Assembly: GCA_013398015.1 (NCBI GenBank)
Contig: VZRR01009906.1
Span: 310,913 to 374,912, forward strand
Origin: Oreocharis arfaki
Lineage: Eukaryota; Chordata; Aves; Passeriformes; Paramythiidae
DNA: 64,000 bases
Direction: 5' to 3'
Shown here: piece by piece, positions 1 to 13,015 of the stretch
How positions within the stretch are numbered: position 1 is the stretch's first letter
Layout: each line of letters opens with the position of its first letter
Notes under the pieces: model-generated
What the model was told of the DNA's origin: nothing
Databases searched by the model: none
What the model saw: the letters and a program-made list of their open reading frames with translations, nothing else
Position numbers and translations under genes: made by a program

Positions 1-3000
1 AACCTTCCCAGCAAGTTGCTTTGAAGATTCATTTGCATGCAGGGGCATGATGTGATGAGCGATCGCACGAGGCAATCCAGAGCACGGGCATCTGCTCGGC
101 TCCAGAGGACTCCGCCTCAGGAGAGCCCACAGAGCTCTGCAGCTCAGCTGCAGCTACCAAGGCAGTTTTTCCTGAAGTGCTTGGGGAACAGATTCGCTTT
201 TGACACAAGTTTACCATGCTTAATTTGATGCTTTCATAGAAGCATCTCCATCTCCATAATCAAGAACTTTTCTCTTTGATTTCCCATTTTGATTTTAAGC
301 TTGTGTAGCCACAGTATTTTGACAAATTTTGAGTACATCGACATTGAGGATCTAATACATTCAAGTGATGTTGCAGACAAGTCGTACGCAAACTGAGACA
401 AGTCTGGGAATCCATGGGGTCATGGTGAAGTGCTAGCAAGAAAGGGAAAAACTTCACGGGGAGGGATCATTCACTGGTTTCTGACACAGAGTTTCAAGCT
501 CAGAGAATCAGCTGCTTTGAAAAAGTCTCACACCATCACATATGTCCCTTCTAATAAAAACATCAGGTAACCCTTTGTTCCAGATGTAAAGTACTCAGAC
601 AGCTTGCTTACTGACTGCACAGTGGTAAATTCTTCATTAAAGCTGGTTTCTAGCTGTATCTCAGAAACTGAATGTTCATTTAAGTGAAAAGTGACCCTGA
701 AACCATTACTATGGAACAATCTGACCTTATGTGGGAAAGTGTGCAAGGCATCAGACAGACTGCAATAACGTATCTGAGAGGTGAAAGATAAAAGCCCAAC
801 TACAGTTGGCTTGGCAAAAAGTGTTCTCACAGGAACATATTGCTCCATCCACACTGCCATTCATAGAAACAGACCAGTTTTAAGCATGGTTTCTATGATG
901 CAGAGGAGTCTGGGGACCAGACAAAAATCCCTTCTTGAAAATGAGAATTTAAATTATTTGCTGAACTGAGATGGACCAATCAACCCAGGCCAGAAGAGTG
1001 TAATTCCCCAAGAAAACTGCCATGTATACAACTGGCCTGCATGATGAGAAGGGGAGCTTGAACTTGTGGCTCCTGCATGCCAACAAACTTTTGAAAGTAA
1101 TTAGCTCAAGACCATTAGTTTTCTAATTGGTTAGCTGTTCCTTCCTTCTTATATCTGCAAATGAGAGCGCAAATTTTCCTGTGATAGGAAATTCAGCTAT
1201 AATGTTACATCCTAAGGAGAGTAGTTTCAAAGTGTTTGTTTTTCTCTTGAGACCTGGTGAGATAGAATCTAACTGTTTTAATCTCTATGAGTTCAGGAAC
1301 TCAATGACCTTTTAATATATGCATTTGAAAGTAAGACCATTCACCAGGCAGGCGGTCCCACACACTTGCATCTCTAATCTATAACTTTTCTTTGGAACTA
1401 CATTTCACTGCTCTAGTTCCAGCCCCTCTAGGTGAGCTACATGCCTCACATTTCAATCAAGGTAATTTCCAGCTAGCGATAATTTTTATCCTCCTACTTT
1501 TACATTGATTTATAGAAACTGTGATGAAAGATTAGGAAAAAAATCTGTTAGTGTTAAATTGCTTCTTTTTTTTATAGCAAGCTGGTTACATTAAGCAAAA
1601 AAGATATTAAACTGCCACACTGACATCGAACAGCAAGCTGAATTAGGTTTGCTTATTGAAAAAAATTTAGCATAAATTAATTTATATTTCCTTAAATGCT
1701 GCACATGTGCAAATATTGTTAATGTTCAGTGAGCAGGCAGTTCGGTAAGCCTACAGCATGCTATAAAACCTCAGCAGCATCTGAATGGGAATATCACAGA
1801 AAAAGGAGATATGGGTGCGAAATATGCTTGGACAGAAATCACCATTTCCCTGTACAATTACATAGTTTATTACAGCTGATCTTTCATGCAATTAGTAAAT
1901 TAGATCAGGATGTTCTAAGTTTCTTTCTTCAGCAATCTGCAAAATATTAAAAGCAATAAAATAATAAATCCAGACATTTATACCGAAGTGCCTATGGGGC
2001 AAGTTGCCATATTTCAGGCTTGCTAAGGACTTTATTGCCAAATCCCAAATTATGAGACTCTGACATAAAACGAATCCTTTTAGTGCAGCTGTGTTTATTT
2101 TAGTACAGAGTATGCCTACATTTGCGCTTTAGTTCAGATCATGAACGTGCTTTTGAAGGCAGATTGTGCAGTTGCTGCCACTTAGCATGCTTTGATTCAT
2201 ATGACGGAAAGGCCTCAGAGGATACTTTTACAATTAACCAGATTCTTTTCAAATTAAATCAAACTGATTTAACTTGAAAAGGAGAATGGGATTGAGGAAC
2301 ACATTTACTGTCCTCCAGCTGCTATGACCATTTTGTCCTTTGGACCAGAACAGAGATAGTTTGAAGTAAAACTCACCTGAAATGGGAAAAATTGCCCTCA
2401 GTGAGTCCTCAGCACCAGCTGGATCTCTTCCTATGGCACTGAACATCTTGCACATGTAGGTACAGCCTCCAGAGACCTACAGTAAGTACCGAAAACTCCT
2501 TTCCATTCTTCATAAGGAAACAAAATCCCAGCCTCAGTGTACTGTGAGTTTCCAAGGAAGTGCTTTTGAGCCTCTGATGTGTAAGTGAGATCATAAATTA
2601 TCTAACTACTAAACCGCAGAGAAGTTTAACCTGAGCTTTCCCAGATAGCAATTAGCCTAATATTATCCTACAAAAACACCAATGACATTTCAAATCAGGC
2701 TGGTGTATGTCATTAGAACAACACTGCTTATGTCACATCATATTCACTGGCTTACATGAAAACCCCCAGAAACAAATACCTCCCTTTTGTCCTTATTTTA
2801 GACTGCAAGGCCACTGGCTTAGGCACCACAACATTGTGATACGAGAGTGGAAATCCCCATTCTGTTCATGACTCGTACTTGCTGCTGCTTATCAATTCAG
2901 CAACATCACCTCCCTGTGTATGTACTTCATGAAAGCTAAGCATGATGGTCCACACATTTGGCAATTAGAGATTTCCATCTTTAGTTAAGTTATGCACTGT

Positions 3001-6000
3001 TACTGAAGTGCCTCACAAGGACAGTCAGTCTCAGTAATACAAACCTCCTACCACAGATAATGGCGTTACTTCAATGTCAAGTACCTAGACTTGTTCAAAT
3101 ATTTTAAATTCAAAATTGAAATCAAACCATAAAAGTTGTACTGGATATTTTAAGTCAAGTATAATCTCTGCTTCTATGACCTTAGACTTATCTATATCAT
3201 TTGGTGATTCTATTTATTTGCTTGAGGGTAACAGGAGTTACAGCTAGTTTCCATGCAGCCAGATAATGATTAGTGCTCCCAAGGACAGAGTTCAGCTGAG
3301 TGTCACCCCTTAACCCTGCACCCCTTCAGGGAAGTTTAGTTGTTAACATAGTCTCCAACAAGTGCAAAGTAGTATGTAGCACATACAAATTGCACAGTTA
3401 TGTAATTATGCAAATGACACTTGAATGAAATATGTCACCCATAAGAGAAAAAAATACCACTAAGCCTTGTGGAAAAGAGTTTCCTGCCTTTAGAGGAACT
3501 AAATTTAGATGCCTAATCTAAACACCAAGGCAGCCATTATCTGTTTCTGTTTATAATCTAAGCAGGGAATAATTGCACCTGTCTCTACCGAGGAACAACA
3601 TAATTTTCAAAGTAGTGGGTGGAAGCCAGTGATACACTGGGAGGGATTAGGAAATACATGAGCTGGATGGCAAAGTCTTTGATTCTGAATGGAAACAGAA
3701 GGAGATCTTGGCACATCAGGACCAGCCAGGACATTGAGGACATGCTGTGTAGACCATATTCAAGTCCTTGCCCACACATAGTAGATCCACTTTTATAGCT
3801 TGCCAACAGACATATTTCACACGCTTTTCTGGATTTGATACAAAGATAGAACCAATCTTGAGTTTCCTGAGTTCCCATTGCCTACATTTTTATAAGGCCA
3901 TGACTGTGTTACTCAATTTCGACATTGCCAATGTACAGTTCACTTTGCTTTTGTATGTGTGTGGCACAGCAAGCTCTAAGAGGATGACACTGGAGTGCTC
4001 TAGCAAAGCCCACCACACCAATACAGTCCTCCAGGATATCTGTAAAGCAGCAGGGCGCATTCCACTTTAATGCCAGGGCCAGCCTGGGAGCTGGTAATGC
4101 AAGAACCTGTGTGTAAGAGACATCTTTCACTGGCCAGCAGCACAGGACTGACCCTGGGAAGTTGTAGGGAAGTGAGAAGCAAATGGTGAAATGGCATGTC
4201 TGAACACGGAAGGTCCTCCCAGGAGTTCTTAAGAATAGCAGAGCTGAGGCAGGACTTCTGCCTGCCTGTCATTTAACTTAAATCGTAGCTATTCCCTGAC
4301 AACACAACATCAATTTGCAATGCTTTGGAGATTCAGTGTGTGTTTGCTTTGCTTGCTTTCTCTTTATTTGGAGAATATAAATGAGGATAGGAAAAAAGAC
4401 AAAGTTTTCAGAGGAAATCTTGTTCCCAAGGCAGAGAGCAAGCAACTGGAATAAAAAAGCATTTTCTTGAGAAGGGATTGGGTGGTATCACAGAGCCATG
4501 AACAAAGCAGCTCTATGTAAACCGAACTTAACAGGGCCTCATGGGCCAGTCAGGTGTATAAACATGCAGACATCAGAAATCTGCTTACACAGAAATGGAA
4601 GTGATGGCACTGAAAAACTTTTCAGAGAATGCATTATTGCTGAGAGGCAGGTACAGAGTTTAATCCAGACTGGGAAAACTGCCTGCACTTTTGGTTTTCC
4701 AATGAAGGAACCTGCTGGTGGTAAAGCCGGAGTTATTTCAAGCCTAGACATGTAGACATAGGGAGCAGAAGAAGTTGCTTAAGAGAGGTAGGTGAAATTG
4801 CCAAAGAACAGTAGGAATGGTTGGGAGTTAAGGCTGAAATAAGTTGCTGTGGGGCAGCTGAACGATCATATCCCATGAGGAGAACTGGTCATGCTCACCT
4901 TACAGAGAAAACTCATATACTGAGGAAAGTACTTTTTTTGAAAGTGCAAAATGTTCACACAGTAACAGAAGATCCCAAGATGTACATTATCAACAGAAAG
5001 AGTGGAAAGCTTAGACCACTTTATCACTATACTACAAGAGAACTTGATATATTCTGTGTAAAGAGACTTTATGATGAATACTTAACATCTTTTGAAAGAT
5101 GCAGTGTCAAAACCACTAGAACTTCTAGGAAAAAGAAAGAGAGAGGTTCATGGAAATGTCTGTTAAACTTGCTAGTTCTGCAAAGTGGATAAAGTGTAAG
5201 GAGAGAACACATCTTATTTACACAGAGAACCCATAACAGGTGCAAAGCCAGCTTTCAGTAGTAAGGGAGGGGAAAAGAACATCTCAGTGGGGGACCAGAA
5301 AAAAGGCAAGAGAAAATTATTTAGGACTCATCTACAGAACACAAGAAACTAAACTATGAAAACCTGTGCAGCTAAACTCCCAAACTCAACAACTTCTGCT
5401 ATTCTGAAGCTGAAACTAGAACAATAGGTGCTGCAAATTCTGTCAATCTTTGTAGTGGTTTTGTGAGGTGGACAGACGGGCCCATTGTAAAGTCATCAGC
5501 TTGTACACAGCACTTCAGTACAGCTCAGTTATGACCAGCACATCTATTCCCACGTTTCAATTACCACTTATTTCCTTTGTAGTGAATGGAGCACAAATGC
5601 AGACACAGCAATTAAGTTGTCATTCACAAAGGCTGGAATTGAAGCACATCATTCCAACAGGGGCATCTATGCCTGCATTCACATTATTACTAGATCCTTC
5701 CCTGTTTCCTTTTCAGTGGTGTTACAGTTGCCTAATAATTAGATACTCAGTTAACTGCTCAAAAAACTCCAGGAAATATGATATGACAAAGAAAAAATAA
5801 ATGAGAAAGTGGTACATCTGTCTGAGGAAATGCAGAGAAAGCCAAACTCCGTCTGTCCACATTCATCCGCCTGGACACAGATGCAGATTGTCCGAAAGCC
5901 ACACACTTGCAGAGTAGGTAGAGCTGCATGTCAGTTTGCACATCAGAGCTGAGCACACTAGTCTGCCACCAAGAAAATGTGCTGATCCAGCCTTTTGGCC

Positions 6001-6328
6001 AGCCCTGCCTCATGTCCCGTTAGCCCTGGCCGTAGGACACTTGCCCAGTCTTGCTGCTCCCAGATGAAATTTACTCCTGAAATCTATCCCAACAAACCAC
6101 CACAAATGATTATTTTAGTTTCTTAAGCTATAATTAGATGTTTCATTCCCCTTGCACTGACCTCCTGTTTTTGAGCAAATTTTGCCTTTGTTGCTAGATA
6201 GGAATAGTCTTTTCCATATGTAACAGGTTTTCATTAATCATTTTTACTGGTGTCCTTTCAAAATCACAGGCCTCAGCATATCTCCAACTAACACCTGGTG
6301 ACAGTTGTTTTAAAATCTGTTTCTGCAC
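1..6328. other. AT-rich non-coding DNA, no gene recognised
   Basis: I see no supportable gene here. Open frames reach about 123 codons (4821-5192, opening on TTG rather than ATG), lie on both strands and overlap each other, as expected by chance. None shows a recognisable domain. There is no CR1 tail, tRNA-like box or long tandem repeat. Short A and T runs (for example near 1565) are the only low-complexity sequence. The block is consistent with intron or intergenic vertebrate DNA. Confidence 0.7.
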
Positions 6329-6838
6329 TGTGGCGCTGTACCCCCCTTACCGATCACTTCCTGCCATCTCCATCCCTCCTTCCCCCTGCCCCGAGTCCTG
6401 GCCACTCCTCGAGTTCTCCCTATTGGTTCCTGTATCCCAGCTCTGCCCATGTACCACCCCTGTGCCCTGAAACCATTTGCCCATGTGCTCTCCCCGCCCC
6501 CCTGGTACTCGGGTAAACTGAGGCCCCAGGCCACATGTCTCCCTCTCTCTTTCTGCCCCTGGGAGCAGCCTGCCAGCAGCTCCTCTCCTCTGCCTTTGGG
6601 GCCAGCCCGTGTGCTGGCCCCAGGCTTTGGGAAGGCAGCATGGAATAAAGACCTTTGCAGTGCCATGAGGAGAGCCTTCTCACCTCCTTTGCCATCACTG
6701 AAGTTGCAGGCTGGCAGCCGGAGCAGCGGTGCGGGGCGTCCGAGATGGACTGCAGGAGGGCAGAGAATCCCTGCCTTGTCCCAAGAAGGCCCCGCTGCGC
6801 TCCCAGGGAAAGCTGCAGCAGCTGAGCAACACCCAGCA
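6329..6838 (+). mobile_element. Probable solo LTR of an endogenous retrovirus
   Basis: This block of about 510 bp is much richer in G and C than its flanks. It opens with TGTGGCGCTGTACCCC, continues as a pyrimidine-rich stretch, carries a polyadenylation signal AATAAA at 6644-6649, and then has a CpG-bearing R/U5-like segment that ends in CA at 6838. The 5-mer CTGCA occurs just before the block (6323-6327) and immediately after it (6839-6843), as a target-site duplication would. On the left side one extra C lies between that 5-mer and the TG start, so the exact edge is uncertain. The order of parts resembles avian ERV LTRs. No gag, pol or env-like reading frame is adjacent, so I infer a solo LTR in plus orientation. 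Family assignment is not possible without a repeat library. Confidence 0.5.
6644..6649 (+). promoter_or_regulatory. Polyadenylation signal AATAAA in the LTR-like element
   Basis: AATAAA sits about 315 bp into the LTR-like block and is followed by a GT/CT-containing stretch. This is where an LTR's R region would end transcripts. The hexamer alone is common in AT-rich DNA; its position within a GC-rich block is what gives it weight. Confidence 0.4.
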
Positions 6839-6843
6839 CTGCA

Positions 6844-8023
6844 ACACTGAATGCAAGAGGTGACTGGCCAAAGAGGACAAAGATACTGGCATTGCAGCAC
6901 AAATAAAGGTGGCAGGTCAGGTCCAGAGTGAATGACAACAGCATCCTTCAGGCTAGGTAGGGAAGGGAAGGACGGGGAACACAGGAGCAGCGCAGTTGAG
7001 GGGCAGATGGGGAATAACTGACAGGAACACATGGAGAGAGGACAGATGATCCTGAGGTTCATAAACCCTTCTGTATTTCTCGAGGCTTAGCAGCATTCAG
7101 CCAGAAGCAGGAGCTCATTTTATTTAAAAAGGTGCTACCTTGGCACTACAGAAGTAGACTGGTCTCTGACTGGCATTACATTAACCAGTCTCACTATCAC
7201 TGCTATACCAAAACTCCTCTCTGTAGCTACAGAGGGTATGGCTATAGATATGCAGAATACGGCTCCAGCAGAGCATGGTCAGGGACTACTGCAGCAGCTG
7301 ATTTTCCAGCAGCAGTAGAGCCATGCCTGTATTTATCCATCCTGCTGAGCTCTGTGCCCTGCTCCTCGGAAAAGCGGCCTTTGCTGTATCCCAACATGAC
7401 AGATGTATCAAAAGATCTGCTTCTTGGTGACAGCGTTGCACGTAATACCAGCTGCAGAACAAGAGATGATATCAAGGAGTTGCTTAGCTATCCTTGCTTG
7501 CTCTAAGTCTGTAAAGTAACAATGATGAAGCTAATTAATTGGAGGCAATTAGTGCAGGTATCTGAACAAGGAAGAAAATTGTACAAAATGAAACAGATTG
7601 ACTTTGGATGTGGTTGTATCTTCTTCTACCTTGTCATGATAATTTCTATTGAGTTACACATTTAACATCATGGGAAGAATTCAGTTTGGTGTGAAGACAT
7701 TTACATATAGACATTCACAGACAAATGCCTAAACTTTATTTTTAGTTAGCAAATGCTAAGGAGCTCCTTAAGAAGAGCTCATTTGGACACCTGCCTGTGA
7801 TTCAGATGCCTAAACACAGACAACCCAAGCTGTCTGGGTGCTGTGGAGATCTCTGGACCAGTCCCTAGCTCATGCTCCAGGGAGTGCTCCTGGACCCCTC
7901 TGAAACTGGCCAGTCTTGGGCAGACATCTGGGGGACCAAGGGGCACTTCAGAGGGCCCTCAGAACTGTGGGCAACTGAGAACTGTCCATAATGGCCTTGC
8001 TGAAATTATTTTGACTGTCTTGT
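6844..8023. other. Non-coding DNA between LTR and CR1 tail
   Basis: A plus-strand open frame at 7132-7506 (124 codons) begins on GTG, with its first in-frame ATG far downstream. Its early part is rich in Tyr and His, but I recognise no family. The stretch at about 7795-8020 is more GC-rich than its surroundings and runs straight into the CR1 tail, so it may be an older repeat. I cannot name it. A 14-bp perfect palindrome at 7757-7770 is within chance expectation. Confidence 0.5.
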
Positions 8024-8143
8024 GTTCAAGAAATGACTGGACATGGCACATGTCTAGTTGGCATGGTGAGCTTGGGTCAAGGGTTGAACTCGATGCTATC
8101 AGAGGCTTTTTCACCTAATGAATTGATTCTGTGTTCCTGTGAT
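8024..8143 (+). mobile_element. CR1 LINE, 3' tail fragment
   Basis: The segment contains the phrase for a CR1 3' end: a 'ttcaagaaatgactgg' part, then 'ggttgaactcgatg..atcagaggc', then a degraded ATTCTGTG..CTGTGAT terminal repeat near 8125-8143. Orientation is plus because the terminal octamer-like repeats lie on the right. It is heavily truncated at the 5' side, as most CR1 copies are, and has no coding capacity. The divergence suggests an old insertion. Confidence 0.75.
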
Positions 8144-8315
8144 CTAAAATAATTTTCTGTACCTGTTTCCATGAATACATAGGAAGGTTTTATGCTTAAA
8201 TGTGCATACAAATAATGCTCCTGAAAGTAGATGGTCTCTGTCAGCTAAAGTTTCAGTTATGTAAATAAAGTAATTTACTGTATCTTTATTAAATCCATGA
8301 ACTTATCTTTTGTCC

Positions 8316-8335
8316 AAAAAAAAAACCCAAAAAAA
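8316..8335 (+). repeat. A-rich tract
   Basis: An A-rich run interrupted by CCC, followed by an A/C-rich stretch to about 8350. It might be a decayed poly(A) tail, but no retrogene body is recognisable upstream, so I call it only low-complexity sequence. Confidence 0.7.
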
Positions 8336-9807
8336 GAGCAAACAAAACCCCAAAGAAATCTTTCTTTGCCACAATTGATTTTTATTTCTGAGTTTTATAA
8401 ATGACCTCTCCACATGTGTCTCCAGTAAGTTTTTAGTTCAGATCAGGCATGCATTTCCGAAGTCAAATCTCCCAGTTTTTCCCAGTTACTATGCCTTTTC
8501 CTCTTGATCTGCACTCTCATTGTACATTTCAGAATCACTAGACTGAGATTGTAGACATGATTGGGGATTGAAAATTCAGTATTTGGAGAAACATTTAACT
8601 ACTGTTTTTCAAAAGCTGTGGTAAAAAAAGGAACTAAGAAAGTAGTAAGTAGAGAGACATTCCAAAACATAAAGAATCTTCAGAACAAAATACAAGTTTA
8701 TCTGAGGGCTACTGTATAGGGAATCAGTAGCAAACACAGTAGGGAATCAAGCAAGAAAACAAACAGATTAATATATTGTATGAATCATGAAATATTACTG
8801 AATAAATAATGCATAGCATCTTAGTAGCTTTTTTTGGCAGAACTGTGAATTACATGGTCAATGGAACAGGACATAAACACAAAACACTGATTTTAATAAG
8901 GCATTTGAAACATTTTGAAATATTCTTACATTCACTGGTTTGGACATACTAAGGGTACCATGCTTTTTCTACCTGTAATATCACACTGAGACACCTGACA
9001 TGGTATTTCCACTATCTTCACCTTGGGGAAAATGAAGGGAGCATGTGTTAGTTTTATGAAGAATAACAAGATTTTTCCTTGAGGATGGGACAGCAATCTC
9101 TTATTTTAAAAATTGACCTAAGAGATCACCATTATTTATAATCTCACATTCAAGGCTGTAGAACCCACTTTCCAAGCATCAATGAAGGCCAACAAATGCT
9201 GGAAAGAATTGTTAATTAATTTGAGTTCCAAATGAGGAGCATAGCAGGGAAACATGTTGAGAAACCGCATAGCCTGTGTTCTTGACTAAGACTCCTGAGA
9301 AAGACTTGGGAAACTCAAAAAGAGCAGCAAACCAAGCCAAAATCTGCTGTTTGTAATGTGGGCATCATTACGTGACTTGGTATCATAAAATCCAGACAAT
9401 AATCAATTTCTCAGTTCATGGGAGGAGCCCACAGAGGAGAAACACAAATACCTAAGGCAATGCACTGAGGAGCCTCATGATATTGTCTAGAAACACTGAA
9501 GAAGATACAAACTGGACAAATGCAGAGAAGTGAATCTGATGAATCATACACTGCAGGAGAGATACTCTGTGGGAGAAAGGGAACGGAAAGGTAGCAAGGC
9601 TGAAAAAGATCTGAGCAGTATACACAGGAAGAAGGGTCAGAACTGGGATTGTGTTATTCAGTAAAAACAAAAAAACAAGCCCAAACTAACAGCCAGAGCA
9701 CTTTTATTAGTGCTCCACTGTGTGCCATCTGTAATACAGAGTTTAGGAGCAGGAAGGCACCAGGGGCCCCCTGGGGATCCCATGGGTTTACTGAGTCCAC
9801 CTGGGAG

Positions 9808-9872
9808 ATGGCAGGGGTTGGGTGGCCCTTCCTGATGGCACATTCTTGAAAGCCCACCCCAAACCCTGCCAT
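9808..9872. repeat. Imperfect inverted repeat, about 20-bp arms
   Basis: The left arm (9808-9826, ATGGCAGGGGTTGGGTGG) pairs imperfectly with the right arm (9852-9872, GCCCACCCCAAACCCTGCCAT) around a loop of about 25 nt. Pairing needs a few bulges. The neighbourhood (9745-9872) is GC-richer than its flanks. The pairing does not extend beyond the arms, so a microRNA precursor is unlikely. Confidence 0.5.
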
Positions 9873-11478
9873 CTGGCTACCTTCATGCCAGGATGAATTG
9901 GAATGGATCCAGACAAAAGCAAGATGAATGATGAAGAGCTGGAGGGAATAACTTCAAAGGAAAGATTAAATGAGCTAAAATATGCATAGCATGGCTAAGG
10001 AACCACTGTAGGTCAGAAGACAGGGAGTACAGTAACTATGCGCCATTCTTAGGCAGAGGTGTAAATGAAGAGGTCTATCACTGACAGTAAATAGGCAGGA
10101 GGAAGAATTTATCATCTTCTTAATATTCTTCTCCTTCAATTTTTGCTTGGTACATGGTAGCTTTACTGTATCATCATGGAATGCCAGCAGCAGGAAAGAC
10201 ACAAGCACTGAAAAAACACCCGTCTTTCTTACTAGTGCACTTTGAATTCTGTTTTATAATTCATTTCATTGCCTCCTCTCTTTTCTTACTGCTCTAGGCC
10301 AGGCTCATCATTACACAGGACTAAAGAACCAGTTCTCTCTGAAACCAAGAATATTTCAACAAGGCATGTTCAAAATCATTTATGAACATTTCCAGTACTG
10401 CTACAAGATTGCTCCTTCTAAGCCTTGTTATCGCAGGACCAAACAGTCTTGGAATTCCTTGGATTCATAAAATTTCAAGGAAATAATAAATGATATAATG
10501 ATTTTTCATGAGAATTCCTCCTCCCATCTGGTTTTTTTTTGTCATTGTTTTTGATTTTGTTTGGGTTTTTTTGTGTTCTGTCTTTGGGGCACAGGCAGAG
10601 ACATCTGGAAACAGATTCACCCAAGTGTCACCTCTCAGAAGGAGAGTCCTTGTCCTGGCATCAGTTCCCTGTTTAGGTAGATTGTAGCTAATCAGGGAGA
10701 GCAAAGACTCCAACTGTGCTTTCTATCTATGGAATTTGTGCCTAGGACAATTCTTTCCATGTTTTTCTCCCCTATGCCCAAATGCTAATTTTTCAACAGC
10801 CACCTTTGTACTGCTTTCCTTACATTAGTTTCTTCTCTGATTACTAATGATGGTAAGCTTTCCTCAGGAAGGATTTATTTCCCTAGTAAACATCCCTTTC
10901 GAGGGTGTCACTCCCACTATACCTTTTCTTCCTTCTCACCCTCTACTCACTGGTGTAATTTATAGAGCTCCTTTTGTGTTATCTTTAACATCAGGAGGTC
11001 AGTACCTCGGCTGCCTCTACTCACACAAGTGAATGTTTAACAGTGAGGAATGTTTTCTTGGATCATGGAAGACTGAGTTTCTTCCAGGTAGTGACATTAA
11101 CCCCAGTGACAGGAAAGAGAAAGACACTTGCTTTACTAACAAATCTTTCAAAAGTATGAGACAAGAGCATCTCATCCTTTATGTTTAGCTGCCATTTAAC
11201 CACAAACCGAAAGAACTGAAAGAAAATCACTGAATCACAGAAGTCACAGCTGTGCAAAGCTCGCACCCTGGGACTTGCTTTGTCTGCTCTATGCTCTACT
11301 CTTTACATCATGGAAGAGCTCCCTACACTACCATTTGCTTTCTTTTTCAGGTCATAAACTCATTTCCATTCATAACACAAAAAAGGAGTAAGACAAACCA
11401 GGGCGTGGAAAACTACATTTTAAACCAAAATAAGCCTGTGGAACTTATGACAGGTTGAAAATGTTTAAACTGAACAGC

Positions 11479-11519
11479 TTTCACTGGAGCTAGCAGTATG
11501 GTAGCTAGCTCCAGTGAAA
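11479..11519. repeat. Perfect inverted repeat, 16-bp arms and 9-nt loop
   Basis: The left arm TTTCACTGGAGCTAGC (11479-11494) is the exact reverse complement of the right arm GCTAGCTCCAGTGAAA (11504-11519), with the 9-nt spacer AGTATGGTA between them. Pairing stops at both outer ends. The stem is far longer than chance would give for a short loop in a window of this size. It is too short for a canonical microRNA precursor, and no terminator-like U run follows. Function unknown. Confidence 0.9.
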
Positions 11520-12392
11520 TGGAGAATGGTATGAGAAAATTAATGGGAATCTATGGATTTTGATGAATTTCCCCATATAAAATTGGTTTTGAGTAAGCTC
11601 TTTATGGGAGTGGAATGGTGCATTTTGGCAAAGAACCTCTGTATGATATGTATTTATACTTCTGTGCAATATCATGCAGACATTACAACCAAAATTATAT
11701 TTCACACTGCGATCTTTTATATTGTCAAAAATCAGAATTTCTGGGGATTTTATTTTACTTAGAAGTGAAAATAGATGGAATTCTTTTTTTTACAGGATTT
11801 GGTAATACCTTTTTTCCCCCTTTTTGTTGCTTTCCTGGTGAGCAAGCAATCAAATTTTAAAAGGATAATCTTTTCCCAACCTTTGGCTATAGTTAACAAT
11901 GCTACTTAGAGACAGCAGTTTGAAAAGTTACAGTATAATTGATGCAGCATGAAGTGAATCAAGAGGGCAAAGTTTATATGCAGATATTAACATAACCTGC
12001 TCCTCACACTCCAGAGAAGTTTGCATTCTTTCCCAGCATGTAATTTCCTTGTAGAAAAATACTTCTACCTTCACAGCACAGTCCTTTCTTGGATGCACAA
12101 ATGACAGCTTTAACATCCTGAAAGACACTCTGTAGTCTTCCCTGCTGACATAGCCCGGACATTTGGAAGAGAAAAATGCCCAAGCTTGGGAGGTTTTTTT
12201 GCACAGAGAGCAGTCAGCCAACAGCAGCCTTCTCATGCAGCTGTTTCTACATACATACAGAGCCAAAGGCATGAATAAACCTTTTAGCTTCCTAATAGCA
12301 TGTAAACACGCTCAAATCAGTTCTGCATTAGATTACTGATTCTCATTTATGTTACTGCCTGAAAACATATGAGAGTGCCTCAGAGGAGATTC

Positions 12393-12407
12393 TTTTTTTT
12401 TTTTTTT
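12393..12407 (+). repeat. T15 homopolymer
   Basis: Fifteen consecutive T residues, followed by an ATTTATTT stretch. On the minus strand this is an A tract, but no retrocopy is recognisable to its right. Confidence 0.9.
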
Positions 12408-13015
12408 ATTTATTTCATCGTTTGAATAAGCAGACATTAAAGGGAAAGGGCAAATGAGTTTGTTCTCTGAAGGGATGCACGCACTGACAGCTTTCCAGTG
12501 GGGCACATTGTTTCCTCTCTACTGCAGGCACACTTGTGAAATTACAAAATTCCAGAATAAAGTCAAAGGTTTAGATACCACCTTATCTGGGTACAGGATT
12601 AAGCTTTCAGGTGCTGTTTATTAACAAAGCCATTTTCCAAATCTGACCACACACTTGTGAGATGAACCAGTTTTGAAATACCCCATTTGCCCAGGCTCCA
12701 CACAGAACCAAGTAGTCATGTCTATGATATCTCACTCTCAAAACCAACACAGCAAGTTTCCTCTGCTGCTTCAAATAGTCTCTGCACCCAGCATGGGCAC
12801 CAGTGTGTGAAGAGGAAGGGACGGAGGGATGTGAAAGAGGAGTAAAGAAGTCAAGTGTGGTGGGGTTCCTCCCTCAGCACCTCTGCTGGATTCCTACCTG
12901 GAGATTACACAGACAGTCAGACAGCTCAGCAGCACTTCCCCGTATCTCCAGCTGTACTCACATGGCACACAGGTCCTGCAGTTGTGTGTGGCTATTTGCC
13001 AGCTAGACACATCAC

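Noticed and set aside
6310..7062. Longest open frame in the window, about 250 codons on the minus strand
   Set aside because: It runs antisense through the GC-rich LTR-like block, where stop codons are rare for compositional reasons. It has no domain, and other frames overlap it on both strands.
7132..7506. Plus-strand 124-codon frame with a Tyr/His-rich start
   Set aside because: It opens on GTG with no nearby ATG or splice acceptor, and matches no family that I recognise. The resemblance to Gly-Tyr-rich keratin-associated proteins is only compositional.
7757..7770. Perfect 14-bp palindrome
   Set aside because: A handful of palindromes of this length are expected by chance in 64 kb.
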